A stretch of DNA of 58,827 nt from Gammaproteobacteria bacterium (GTDB taxonomy: Bacteria; Pseudomonadota; Gammaproteobacteria; Pseudomonadales; Azotimanducaceae): positions 94,835 through 153,661 of the forward strand of contig DUBB01000009.1 of the NCBI GenBank assembly GCA_012960535.1, given 5' to 3'. The notes under the pieces were generated by a model. It had not been told where the DNA came from, did not search any database, and saw only the letters and a program-made list of their open reading frames with translations. This document shows, piece after piece, positions 44,449 through 53,207 of this stretch. The translations under genes and the position numbers were made by a program. The stretch's first letter is position 1. Each line of letters starts with the position of its first letter.

Positions 44449-45195
44449 ATGAATCAATCTAAACTCATAGATGCAGACGGAGCCCAACTCAATGTTGCTA
44501 TAGACGGTAGCGACAAAGGTAAATGCGTCCTGCTATGGCATGGTGCCGCCTGTACCCTGAAAATGTGGGATCACATCGTCTCGCGTCTTAACAAGGATTA
44601 TCGGTTTGTTCGTTTTGATATCAGGGGTGTCGGCGCAAGCGTTCCATCCCAAGGTAACGGCCAATACACCTTTGAGCAATATGCCCGTGATGCTGCCACC
44701 ATCCTTGATAGCCTGGGTATAGACCAGTGTCATATCTGGTCTATGGCATGGGGCTCCAGAGCAGCACTGGCATTCTGCTCGCTGTACCCAGACCGAGTCC
44801 GATCAGCGGCACTATATGATGCCAGTATTGGTCGCGCCGATGTGGTCGCGCAGAAGCTAGGCCATCAGCAGGCTTTGGCCCTCCAGGCTGAAGCAGGCAT
44901 CCAGGCGTTCAAACTTCCCGAAGGCTGGAACCACCATCAAAACGATGAAACCATGCGACTGGCCATGTCCGCTGCGGCATTATTTGACCTGCCTTCTGCA
45001 GCAAAAAAACTGCTCATACCCATCCTGGTTGCCACAGGGGATCACGATCCTAATCTCAATTCAAGCCGGGAACTGGTAACAACCGTCGCCAGTGCCCGAC
45101 TTGAAGTCATGAACAATGTGGGTCACGGCTCAGTGCTGCAAAGACCCGACCTGACGGCAACCATTTTCACCGAATTCCAGAATTCCCTGGATTGA
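44449..45195 (+). CDS. Alpha/beta hydrolase with altered nucleophile elbow
   Basis: About 248 residues from ATG 44449. VLLWHGAACTLKMWDHI gives the HG oxyanion loop, RFDIRGVGASVP is the usual strand-4 region, and HIWSMAWGSRAA holds the presumed nucleophile S98. There the usual Gly before the nucleophile pair is Trp (normally GxSxG). The acid may be in ATGDHDPN and the His is in VGHGSVLQ. The fold is sure, but activity could be altered. Two copies of AATATACAGG lie 20-40 bp upstream of the start. An SDR gene follows 31 bp later on the same strand. Confidence 0.85.
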   Translation: MNQSKLIDADGAQLNVAIDGSDKGKCVLLWHGAACTLKMWDHIVSRLNKDYRFVRFDIRGVGASVPSQGNGQYTFEQYARDAATILDSLGIDQCHIWSMAWGSRAALAFCSLYPDRVRSAALYDASIGRADVVAQKLGHQQALALQAEAGIQAFKLPEGWNHHQNDETMRLAMSAAALFDLPSAAKKLLIPILVATGDHDPNLNSSRELVTTVASARLEVMNNVGHGSVLQRPDLTATIFTEFQNSLD

Positions 45196-45226
45196 GCCAG
45201 GTGCTCAATAACAATTGTTTGAGTAA

Positions 45227-45988
45227 ATGCAGCCAATGACCCATCGTTCCGCTACCCGTCGTTCTGCTACCCATCGTTCTGTTAAAGACAAAACAATTAT
45301 TATCACCGGCGCTGCCAGTGGCCTGGGACGAACCTGGGCTCTCGCCTTTGCCGAAGAGGGCGCCGATGTGGTCGCCGCAGATATCAACGAAAAGGATCTT
45401 GCAACCCTGCCGGCACAGGGTATACGTCACATTACCACTGACGTAACAAGCACCGAGCAACTTCAGCAGATGATCGAGTTTGCGGTTTCGCCTCATCAGC
45501 GTATAGACATCCTTTTTAATAATGCAGGGACTGCCTTTGGCCACACCCTGGAATCGGCTGCTAACGGGCTTTTCGAAAAACATATCGCCATTCACTTGTT
45601 TGCCTGCGCCAATGCCATGCGCTTGGTGATCCCCATCATGCGGTCTCAAGGATACGGCCGCATAATCAATACAATATCAAGGAATGCGGAATTCAGCATG
45701 CCAACCACATCGGCCTATGCAGCTGCAAAGGCAGCCATGTGGGCTACCTCCAGAGTGACCGCTGCGGAAGTCAGTGATCAGGATATCCTGGTGAATATGC
45801 TCATACCCGGGCCGACTAACACGGCAATCTGGGGTCGGGAAATGACCCATTTGCAACACCCTGATGCCACCATAGCTACCGCAAGAATGCTTGCCACCCT
45901 ACCGGCAGACGGTCCTTCCGGCAGAGTTTTCTGGGATGAAAAAGAATATGACCTGTTTAACCCGGACAACAAGCCAGGTGATCGCTAG
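45227..45988 (+). CDS. Short-chain dehydrogenase/reductase (SDR)
   Basis: A 253-residue classical SDR. The cofactor motif is TGAASGLG (about residues 27-34), then DINEKD for the adenosine-ribose Asp (NAD preference), NNAGTA, and the active site Y-A-A-A-K (TSAYAAAKAAMW) with an upstream Ser in NTIS. The first 20 residues before the Rossmann fold are a triple five-residue repeat (THRSA, TRRSA, THRSV) produced by 15-bp DNA repeats, unlike normal SDR N-termini. The stop shares CTAG with the convergent SDR gene. Confidence 0.9.
   Translation: MQPMTHRSATRRSATHRSVKDKTIIITGAASGLGRTWALAFAEEGADVVAADINEKDLATLPAQGIRHITTDVTSTEQLQQMIEFAVSPHQRIDILFNNAGTAFGHTLESAANGLFEKHIAIHLFACANAMRLVIPIMRSQGYGRIINTISRNAEFSMPTTSAYAAAKAAMWATSRVTAAEVSDQDILVNMLIPGPTNTAIWGREMTHLQHPDATIATARMLATLPADGPSGRVFWDEKEYDLFNPDNKPGDR
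45239..45283 (+). repeat. 15-bp in-frame tandem repeat, 3 copies, in the SDR N-terminus
   Basis: ACCCATCGTTCCGCT, ACCCGTCGTTCTGCT and ACCCATCGTTCTGTT follow one another with two to three mismatches between copies. They encode five-residue units and keep the reading frame. Copy-number change would lengthen or shorten the leader without a frameshift. Confidence 0.9.
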
Positions 45989-46773
45989 GAAGCCAGGTAA
46001 CCGCCGTCGACCGGGATCGAAGTACCGGTTATGAAACCCGCGTCATCGGACATCAGAAAGGCGATAGTCGCGCCATATTCATCTTTGCTTTTGCCCTGCC
46101 TGGGTAGTGCCAGCCAGGGTTTCCCCCTGGGTAAAGTGGCCTCCGGTGTGGTCGCATGTTCGCGATCCTGCCGCGCATGCACAGCAAGCTTTGAATCTGC
46201 AACCCCGCCTGGTTGAATGGCATTGGCTCTTATCCCATAACTGCCATAATCCACTGCTATCTGCTTAGCCAGGCCAATGACGCCGTGCTTTGACACCGTG
46301 TAGGACGCCGCGGCTCCTCCTGCACCAACCACTGAGCCGGCAATAGAAGACGTGACCACAAAAGAGCCGCCACCTGCTTGCATCATGGCCGGCAGAGCGT
46401 ACTTGGCACACAGGAAAGGACCGGTTAAGTTCACGCCCAGTACAAACTGCCAGTCTTCCAGGGTAGTTTCATGAATCCAGCCTCGCCCTGCTGTGCCCGC
46501 ATTAGCCACCATGCCCCACAGGCCACCAAATTCAGCCACCGATCGCGTCACCATCAGCGCCACATCGGCTTCCCTGGAAACGTCGCAGTCAATAGCCAGA
46601 GCAGAACCTCCGGCAGAGGTAATCTGATCGGCTACCTGTTCTGCCAGCGGCGCTCTTATATCAGCAACCACCACATTGGCACCTTCTTCACCCAGCCGTA
46701 GGCAAGCGCCCTTGCCGATGCCACTGCCGCCGCCAGTAACAATGACAGTCCTAGCCGTGAGTCTTCTGGTCAT
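45985..46773 (-). CDS. Short-chain dehydrogenase/reductase (SDR)
   Basis: A 262-residue classical SDR. The motif TGGGSGIGKG binds NAD(P), VADIRAP suggests NAD preference, and the active site is Ser in VTSSIAGS with Y-T-V-S-K (ASYTVSKHG). The C-terminus FITGTSIPVDGGYLAS is typical. Two convergent SDR genes of low similarity meet here: the TAG stops of both lie on the palindrome CTAG at 45985-45988. Confidence 0.93.
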   Translation of the reverse strand: MTRRLTARTVIVTGGGSGIGKGACLRLGEEGANVVVADIRAPLAEQVADQITSAGGSALAIDCDVSREADVALMVTRSVAEFGGLWGMVANAGTAGRGWIHETTLEDWQFVLGVNLTGPFLCAKYALPAMMQAGGGSFVVTSSIAGSVVGAGGAAASYTVSKHGVIGLAKQIAVDYGSYGIRANAIQPGGVADSKLAVHARQDREHATTPEATLPRGKPWLALPRQGKSKDEYGATIAFLMSDDAGFITGTSIPVDGGYLAS

Positions 46774-46924
46774 CTCAACGTTGTCCTTATTTTTTACGCA
46801 TTTTTTATTCGCGCTCTTTTGCGAGGTCTTTAAGCAGTCTTAAGCGCGCAGCCTCAGCCTAAGCCGCATTCAATGAGCCTGACCCTTAAATTTAATTGCA
46901 TCAACCGGTGCTGCCAGGCCTCGT

Positions 46925-48376
46925 CTAAGGATAAGCCGCTGGCGCTACAAATCCACCCATCTGCTGGGTGATCTGTCTGGCAAACTCAATAGTGCGATGA
47001 TCACGATAAGGGGCACTGATGGCCTGCAGGCCGATTGGCAGACCTGTTTTAGACAAACCCGTGGGGAAGACGGTACTGGGCAGATAAGAATTGGTGACCA
47101 GGCCCGACCAGAACAACTGGGTAAAATAGGGTTGATCCAGATTATCCACAGTAATTGTACGCCCTTCAAAACTACTATGATCATGGGGAAAGGCAGCAGT
47201 TGCCATTTGCGGGCAAATAACGATATCCCAGTCCTCGAAAAAGAGACGCCAGGCATTGCGCAGCTTTTCTCTCGAAAAATTGGTTCTAATCCAGTCGCGA
47301 TGAGACAACACTGCAGATCTTGCTGACACGGCATCTTCTGAGAAATCCTCCGGGTCAAGGGCATCCACTCTAGCCTGGATTTTCTTGACCTGATCAGCCG
47401 GCAGGTTGGCAGACATCACCGAATTGAGCAAGGTACGGTAATTCAGATTGTTTTCAATTCCAGTAAAATCAGGTCGCGCCGTGCTGGATACTGCAGCACC
47501 CATGTCACTGAGGATCCTACCAACCTGATCGGCGCGATCAGCTATCTCCTTTGATACCGGCGCCATTTCATCATTGCCCCAGATAGCTACCCGCAGATCT
47601 TTTAGTTCAGTAAAATCAGCTGGAGGTAATTTCAACTGCCAGCCCATAGCCTCCCTGTCTGCCGGGCCTGCCATAATATCCAGAGCCAGGTGCAGATCTT
47701 CAGCACTTCGTGCCAACGGTCCGCACACAGCCAGGTCCGCTTCTGGAACACCTTCAACCAATTCATGGCCCTGCATGGGTATGACACCGTAGGTTGGCTT
47801 ATGACCATACACACCACAGAAGTGCGCAGGGTTCCTGATCGAACCACCAATATCCGAACCCGCCTCGAGACCCGAAAAGCCCGCTGCCAAAGCAGCGGCA
47901 CTACCTCCGGATGAGCCACCTGGCGTCAATTCAGTGTTCCAGGGATTACCTGTAGTCCCATAGACAGGGTTGTAGCTCTGAAAATCTGCCAGCTCCACGG
48001 GCACATTGGTTTTCCCAAGAAAATGAGCCCCGGCTGCTTTAAAGCGCCGTACAGCCAGGCCATCCGCTTTCGCTACATTATTTCTAAAAGCTTCCAGCCC
48101 CCAGGAAGAAGGCGTTCCTTTAATGACATAGGACTCCTTGATGGTCATGGGCACACCGTGCAGTGGTCCTAGAGAATCTCCCTTTGCCAGCCTGGTATCG
48201 GCAGTTTCTGCTGCGGCCAGCGCTTCTTCAAAAATTCGCACCACGACAGCATTGATGGCGCCGTCATAGCGTTCAATACGGTCAATGTACAGTCGGGTTA
48301 ACTCAACTGAACTGATTTGTTTTGACTGGATGATTCCGGCTAATTCAATGGCCGATAAAAATGCGACGTCTGTCAT
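46925..48376 (-). CDS. Amidase-signature family amidase
   Basis: About 483 residues from ATG 48376, which follows AGAGGAA by 3-9 nt. The Ser-cisSer-Lys triad is K80 (TIKESYVIKG), S155 (TPGGSSGGSAAAL) and S179 (SDIGGSIRNPAHFCG). The C-terminus has LPTGLSKTGLPIGLQ-like loop spacing as in enantioselective amidases (STVFPTGLSKTGLPIGL). Such enzymes hydrolyse aliphatic or aryl amides or act on carbamates. It lies between an SDR and a PhyH-type oxygenase gene on the same strand. A longer in-frame start at 48442 has no ribosome binding site. Confidence 0.92.
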   Translation of the reverse strand: MTDVAFLSAIELAGIIQSKQISSVELTRLYIDRIERYDGAINAVVVRIFEEALAAAETADTRLAKGDSLGPLHGVPMTIKESYVIKGTPSSWGLEAFRNNVAKADGLAVRRFKAAGAHFLGKTNVPVELADFQSYNPVYGTTGNPWNTELTPGGSSGGSAAALAAGFSGLEAGSDIGGSIRNPAHFCGVYGHKPTYGVIPMQGHELVEGVPEADLAVCGPLARSAEDLHLALDIMAGPADREAMGWQLKLPPADFTELKDLRVAIWGNDEMAPVSKEIADRADQVGRILSDMGAAVSSTARPDFTGIENNLNYRTLLNSVMSANLPADQVKKIQARVDALDPEDFSEDAVSARSAVLSHRDWIRTNFSREKLRNAWRLFFEDWDIVICPQMATAAFPHDHSSFEGRTITVDNLDQPYFTQLFWSGLVTNSYLPSTVFPTGLSKTGLPIGLQAISAPYRDHRTIEFARQITQQMGGFVAPAAYP

Positions 48377-48548
48377 GGTTTCCTCTCTATTTTGTTTACA
48401 GAAGTAGTCCTTGTGACCCACTTTCACAACCGTATAGATCAATTCCTTACGCAGTGCTCGATGCTGATAACCGATACAGATAACAGTCGGTCAGCGCGCC
48501 CCTATCTGCCTACCGGCGCTCGGCGGCCTGCTATACCTATACAGCTAG

Positions 48549-49730
48549 CTAGATAGATAGATCTTTTAAATTGTAATCCTTAATGACCGTAGCAATGTTT
48601 TCCTCGGTAAAACGGTAGTCATTCTCGAGTCCTGTAAAAGGGCGATAACAATAGGCTTTTTCTTCAGGATAACGCTTGCTCCGCGCATCGATAGCAACAG
48701 CAATGACCGCTGAACGTTCAAGAATACGCTGTTCGTCATACACTTCTGAAGCAGCCTGGCTCAGAGAACCGCTTTGACCTAACACGGAGGAGCGACGATG
48801 AAAGCCGAAAGTGAGCGAGACCCGCTGGTCAGGCGATGTATTGGCAAACGAAGCATGCAGCATCTGCCGGTTGACAACCGTTACGTCGCCGGGCTGGCAA
48901 ATCAGCGGAACCGCACCCGGCAGCTGTTCGGAACCACCGTTTTCATGAACCAGGCTCTTGATGTCCAGCTTGCCCGATCGATGTGAAGCGGGGATGACCC
49001 ACAGACAGTTTCGCGAAGTGCAGGGATAAAGCTGAACCTGGAAATTAAAACCGTGAATACCCTCGTCCCAATAGCTGGCATCCCAGTGAGTAACCCCATC
49101 CTGATGCCAGGATACTGACCCACCAAGATAGGGTAGCTTTACAAAGATTGCATCATTGTAGGGCACAAAGTCATCGCCATTGATCGCTGCAGCAATAGCC
49201 AGCAGGTCCGGATGGCCGTAAAGTTCAAGCCCTGATGACATCGTCTGGCACATACCACTCATTAAATGAACAACCTGCGCTGGCGAGCCCTTTTGCGGCT
49301 GAGGTTGAGCCATCTTTGTCGGATGACGACCATTGAGTATGCTGGTTCCACCCCATGGGTCTGAAAGAGGTTTAATGAAATGATAGACCGGTACGGCGAA
49401 TTCTGTACCAAAGGCAGGCCTGCCCTTGGCATCAAGTGGTTCTCCCCGGCCCGAAGGTGCTCGGTCGAGCAGCGTTGCGATATCCTGCTGTAAGCTCGCG
49501 ATTTCATCCGGCGCAACAAGCCCTTCAAAAATATAACAACCGTGCTTGGCGTAGACTTCGAGAATATCCGAGTGCAGGCGGCCATCCGGGCCATATCTTA
49601 CCGGCCCTCTGATATCCAGGGTATGTAAACGCGCCTCTCCCTGAACACTATAATCCGTTAGCCCGTCAGCATGCGAGCGCATACTCAGTTCATTTTCTGA
49701 AGCACCACTGGGCCGAGTCGTTAGAGGCAT
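48549..49730 (-). CDS. Phytanoyl-CoA dioxygenase (PhyH) family Fe/2-oxoglutarate oxygenase
   Basis: A 393-residue non-haem oxygenase. The iron ligands appear as H209-x-D211 (VSWHQDGVTH) and H292 (MLHASFANT); a downstream Arg in QRVSLTFG can bind 2-oxoglutarate. The N-terminal GCYIFEGLVAPDEI segment is the family's usual beta start. The C-terminus is extended by about 60 residues. Members hydroxylate branched acyl chains, ectoine precursors or secondary metabolites; the substrate is not known. The 3' end overlaps a short TAGA/CTAG repeat tract at 48544-48560. Confidence 0.9.
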   Translation of the reverse strand: MPLTTRPSGASENELSMRSHADGLTDYSVQGEARLHTLDIRGPVRYGPDGRLHSDILEVYAKHGCYIFEGLVAPDEIASLQQDIATLLDRAPSGRGEPLDAKGRPAFGTEFAVPVYHFIKPLSDPWGGTSILNGRHPTKMAQPQPQKGSPAQVVHLMSGMCQTMSSGLELYGHPDLLAIAAAINGDDFVPYNDAIFVKLPYLGGSVSWHQDGVTHWDASYWDEGIHGFNFQVQLYPCTSRNCLWVIPASHRSGKLDIKSLVHENGGSEQLPGAVPLICQPGDVTVVNRQMLHASFANTSPDQRVSLTFGFHRRSSVLGQSGSLSQAASEVYDEQRILERSAVIAVAIDARSKRYPEEKAYCYRPFTGLENDYRFTEENIATVIKDYNLKDLSI

Positions 49731-49808
49731 ATCAACCCCTTCATATACTGATAAATAATAGCATCACAGATTCTTTCAGGTCTATTTCCTGAGTCGTCCA
49801 GAGCGGGT

Positions 49809-50393
49809 CTAAATATCAAAGATTGTTTCCTTGGCAACCACCCGACGGGGACTCAATTTAGTATCTGCAAATTTGGCCACATCCTCTGCAATGATCCGTT
49901 CACCTTCTTTGCTTGCAAAAAACCGAGTACGAAGATCCTGCTCTGATTCAAAGCCGCATAAGGCAAAGCCATCCCAGGCAGGCCCACTGAATCGATGCAG
50001 GACACTCAGTTGGGCATAATTGCTCATTGCCAGGTGGATAGAAAGTGCTAAGGGAGTATGGCCATCCCGCCAATGCCGATCGGCCGCGTCATGTCCCATG
50101 CTGGCATTTGCAACCAGGCTAAACACGCCTACTACCCCGGGTTGCGGGCCCAATGGGTTTAACAGATCTCGAGTCTTCATTACCCGTCTGTCCACCAGAT
50201 AGCCACCGACATCACTCGCTGTCAAAAGCGAATTCAGGTTGGGATTGGTTGTACAAAGCAGCGCAGCAAAAGGGATATGCAGATCCCGGTCATTAACATC
50301 TTCATAAAGGCGGCCACCATAGTTCTCAGCAGCGTTCTCTGCCGTTTCTTTGTTGCTGAATGCGAGACAAAATTCCAGGGCCATAGTCAGCAT
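49809..50393 (-). CDS. EthD-domain protein (dimeric alpha-beta barrel)
   Basis: A 194-residue protein. The C-terminal half has RHWRDGHTPLALSIHLAMSNY (in parts), HRFSGPAWDGFALCGF and EGERIIAEDVAKFAD, which match EthD proteins. EthD was first found in the ETBE-degrading eth cluster next to a P450 and its redox partners, and the fold is also used by decarboxylases and cyclases. The N-terminal 90 residues have a diverged second copy of the barrel (LEFCLAFSNKETAENA, LNPLGPQPGVVGVF). An exact role cannot be named. It is the first gene of the minus-strand group with PhyH and amidase. Confidence 0.8.
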   Translation of the reverse strand: MLTMALEFCLAFSNKETAENAAENYGGRLYEDVNDRDLHIPFAALLCTTNPNLNSLLTASDVGGYLVDRRVMKTRDLLNPLGPQPGVVGVFSLVANASMGHDAADRHWRDGHTPLALSIHLAMSNYAQLSVLHRFSGPAWDGFALCGFESEQDLRTRFFASKEGERIIAEDVAKFADTKLSPRRVVAKETIFDI

Positions 50394-50734
50394 GCTAACG
50401 TAGCCTGGAAAAAACCTCTAGGAATAAATCTATGTTCTCGTTAGCGCGGCTTAGCCTGCGCCGGCAGGCCAAGTATTCTGCATTGGACTACTATCAACTT
50501 ACTCCACCCTAAAAAGCCGTAACCAAGCCTAAACCTAAATAAGCTTGCATTAGATCGAATAAATGACCTCTTGCCCCAGGTAATAAAGGCACACGCTGCC
50601 ATCAAGGCCGAAGCACTTAACGCAGCCACTGGTCGCACACTAGTGGCATCTGCTAACCTGACAGCATTTAACGCGCTAGCAGGGGTATGAAATCCAGAGC
50701 CTGGCGCGGACAATCACTACAGAGAATTAACAGA
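50394..50734. other. Divergent intergenic region (341 bp)
   Basis: It lies between EthD-like (minus) and esterase (plus) genes. It contains a perfect 6-bp hairpin GCCTGC-GCCG-GCAGGC at 50454-50469 with no T run. A 90-codon minus-strand frame at 50441-50713 has no recognisable domain and is not called. No promoter pair could be named with confidence. Confidence 0.5.
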
Positions 50735-52588
50735 ATGAAAATACTCCTCCTTTGCGCCATGGTAAGTCTGCTGCTTCAAGCGTGTGATCAGACTAACCCG
50801 GATACCCTCAGGAACCTTAAACAGGGGTCTGCCCTGGGTTCAGATGAAGGTGCTAGCTTTAACTGGAAAGGCATCCCATTCGCCCAACCGCCAACTGGAG
50901 AACTACGCTGGCTGGCACCCCGGAAAGCCAGCCCCTGGCAGGAAACACTCAGCGCGAGGAAATTCAGAGAGGCCTGTTTTCAGCCAGGCGGTATGTTCGG
51001 TGCATCCGAACAGGAATGGACTGGTTCTGAAGACTGCCTGTATCTTAATGTCTGGTCTCCTGCATTTACCCCGGAGGAGGCCAACACCCGGAAATTACCC
51101 GTGATGATGTGGGTCCATGGAGGCGCCAATGTCATTGGTTCGGCTGAAACCTACGACCCAAGGCAACTGGTGGAAAAACACCAGGTTATTGTTGTTACCG
51201 TGCAATACCGAATGTCTTCACTCGGTTGGTTTCGGCATCCTGCATTCAGGCAACAGGGAACGTCATTGGCCGACCAGTCCGGTAATTACGGTACCCTGGA
51301 TACCATCATGGCACTCACCTGGATTCAGGAAAATATCGCTAACTTCGGCGGCGATGCCAATAACGTGACCCTATTCGGTGAATCAGCAGGCGGGCACAAT
51401 GTCATAGCGCTGTTTGCCTCACCGCTGGCATCAGGGCTATTCCATAAAGTCATTATGCAAAGCGGTATTGTTTCCGTACCCGACCTTTCACAGTCGGAAA
51501 GTTATTATCCGCAAAGCAACATCTCCGGCGCAATCAGCAGTCGAGAAGTCATCAACCACCTTCTGGTAGAGGATGGTCAGGCAAATGACCGGGAAACGGC
51601 AATCGCAGTTCAGGAGGCCATGTCCATGGCCGAGATCGCGCACTATGCCAGGAGCAAGTCACCTACTGAACTGCTTACCGCAGAACGCCTGGCCAGCCCA
51701 CGAAAAGGGGGCATGACCCGGGCATTTCCTGATGGTTACGTCATTCGCCACGATGGCATAACGGCTTCTTTCGTCGACTCCGAGGCGGCCCGAACACCGC
51801 TCATCCTTGGCACAAACAGGGATGAGTCAAAGCTGTTCAATGCCATGAGTCCGAGACTGGTAAAATGGGGTGAAGCTGGCGGCTTGTATTCTTTTATCGG
51901 TCGCATGCCTCTGGAGATTCTCAGACCAGATTACTACGACGCCACCAGTGACTATGGATCAGGATTCTGGAAACTCAGGGCTGCTGATCGTCCAGCCAGC
52001 CAGTTAGTCAGATCAGGCCATACTGACACTTATGTATATCGCTTTGACTGGGATGAACTACCTGAAATCAATGACGTCGACTACGCCAGGTTAATTGGCG
52101 CAGCGCATGCAATGGAACTGCTTTTTGTATTTGGAACGGCGCTGGACAACACCCTGATAAAACAACTGGTGGTGCGGGATTCCTATCCTGAAGCACAGAT
52201 ATTGTCAGACCAAATGCAATCCTATTGGGCTGAGTTCGCCTATACTGGCGACCCGGGTAGGGGCCGTTCGGGCGACTTACCGGCCTGGCAGAGCTGGTCC
52301 AATGAACCCGGGGCTGATAAATCCATGATCCTGGATTCTGCCAATGACCAGGGCTTGGGAATGTCCCCTGTTGCCTATAGCGAAACGCTTTTGCTGGACC
52401 GATTGGCCGCTGATAGCCGGTTGAACCCAAGAGAGCGATGCGAGACGCTATTCGCATTGTCCTACGGTGATGGTGATGACCTGTCAGAAGAAGGCTGGAA
52501 CAATTTCTCGAATGGCGAATGCAGCAGGCTCGATTACAGCACGCTTATTGAACAGCTAGATGAACGACCGGTCGATAGCGAAAGCTAA
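50735..52588 (+). CDS. Type-B carboxylesterase/lipase, lipoprotein
   Basis: About 617 residues. A lipoprotein signal LLLQAC (lipobox Cys17) predicts envelope anchoring. The carboxylesterase type-B fold shows GIPFAQPPTGELRW, EDCLYLNVW, MMWVHGGANVIGS (oxyanion hole), the nucleophile S217 in FGESAGGHN, the acidic residue in GTNRDESKLF, and the His region GAAHAMELLFVFG. A 50-residue C-terminal extension follows the normal end, with two Cys (RCETLF, GECSR) that may form a disulfide. The ATG at 50735 is chosen because the signal peptide starts there. Substrates may be large esters such as acetylated glycans or phthalates. Confidence 0.92.
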   Translation: MKILLLCAMVSLLLQACDQTNPDTLRNLKQGSALGSDEGASFNWKGIPFAQPPTGELRWLAPRKASPWQETLSARKFREACFQPGGMFGASEQEWTGSEDCLYLNVWSPAFTPEEANTRKLPVMMWVHGGANVIGSAETYDPRQLVEKHQVIVVTVQYRMSSLGWFRHPAFRQQGTSLADQSGNYGTLDTIMALTWIQENIANFGGDANNVTLFGESAGGHNVIALFASPLASGLFHKVIMQSGIVSVPDLSQSESYYPQSNISGAISSREVINHLLVEDGQANDRETAIAVQEAMSMAEIAHYARSKSPTELLTAERLASPRKGGMTRAFPDGYVIRHDGITASFVDSEAARTPLILGTNRDESKLFNAMSPRLVKWGEAGGLYSFIGRMPLEILRPDYYDATSDYGSGFWKLRAADRPASQLVRSGHTDTYVYRFDWDELPEINDVDYARLIGAAHAMELLFVFGTALDNTLIKQLVVRDSYPEAQILSDQMQSYWAEFAYTGDPGRGRSGDLPAWQSWSNEPGADKSMILDSANDQGLGMSPVAYSETLLLDRLAADSRLNPRERCETLFALSYGDGDDLSEEGWNNFSNGECSRLDYSTLIEQLDERPVDSES

Positions 52589-52667
52589 TTCTGGTCAGCT
52601 CACGCAGGTTGCCGGCCCCCCCGGCACATTCAAAAAGAAACAGGAACCAGGGTCTTAGACATCACCG

Positions 52668-53207
52668 TCAGGGCCCCATATCCTGGTCAAAGGACTGCCA
52701 GAAGAAATTTTCCTTGTTAGGCATCTTCACCAGGGGTAACGAAGATTCGTTGACAACCATGGATTCATCTACGATACCATTTAGAAAAAGCAGATAAGCC
52801 GTAATAGCATAAACCTGATCATCGCTGAGACTACCTGGAAAATGATAGGGCATAGCGCGTCTGACATAATCGAACACGGTTGTTGCATAAGGCCAGTAGC
52901 TACCCAGGGTCATAACGGGCTGCGGGCCGGAAATGCTACCGACACCACCGGCTAATTGATCATGTAAACCATTCTTGCCAGCAACGCCATGGCAGGAAAC
53001 ACAATGCACGGCATACAGGGGTTTGCCCAGGACGGCACTGCCGCTACCCCTGGGCAACCCCTGACCATTGGGTAATATCGCAGTATCCAGGGGCGTTAAT
53101 TCAGACTCCAGCAAGGTTCGACCTAATTCGGGTGTGGTCGCCGCCATCCCGGCTGAGCCTATAAAAAACAGCCCTATCAGGCTTATTACGAAAATACGCT
53201 TATACAT
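52668..53207 (-). CDS. Exported mono-haem cytochrome c, partner of the SoxC-like dehydrogenase
   Basis: About 179 residues. A signal peptide (VISLIGLFFIGSAGMAA) directs the protein to the periplasm. One haem c site C69-V-S-C72-H73 is seen, and a later Met in MPYHFPGSL may be the axial ligand. The start ATG at 53207 lies 7 nt after GAGG; an ATG two codons earlier is too close to it. The gene overlaps the end of the upstream molybdoenzyme gene by 8 nt, so it is translated with it. It likely accepts electrons from sulfite oxidation, as in SorB or SoxD, though it is shorter than di-haem SoxD. Confidence 0.9.
   Translation of the reverse strand: MYKRIFVISLIGLFFIGSAGMAATTPELGRTLLESELTPLDTAILPNGQGLPRGSGSAVLGKPLYAVHCVSCHGVAGKNGLHDQLAGGVGSISGPQPVMTLGSYWPYATTVFDYVRRAMPYHFPGSLSDDQVYAITAYLLFLNGIVDESMVVNESSLPLVKMPNKENFFWQSFDQDMGP

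Noticed and set aside
50454..50469. Perfect 6-bp hairpin GCCTGC/GCAGGC
   Set aside because: No T run, so it is not called a terminator; too short to be named as an operator.
50441..50713. 90-codon minus-strand frame opposite the esterase promoter
   Set aside because: No domain and biased composition expected from the complementary strand; it overlaps the esterase leader.
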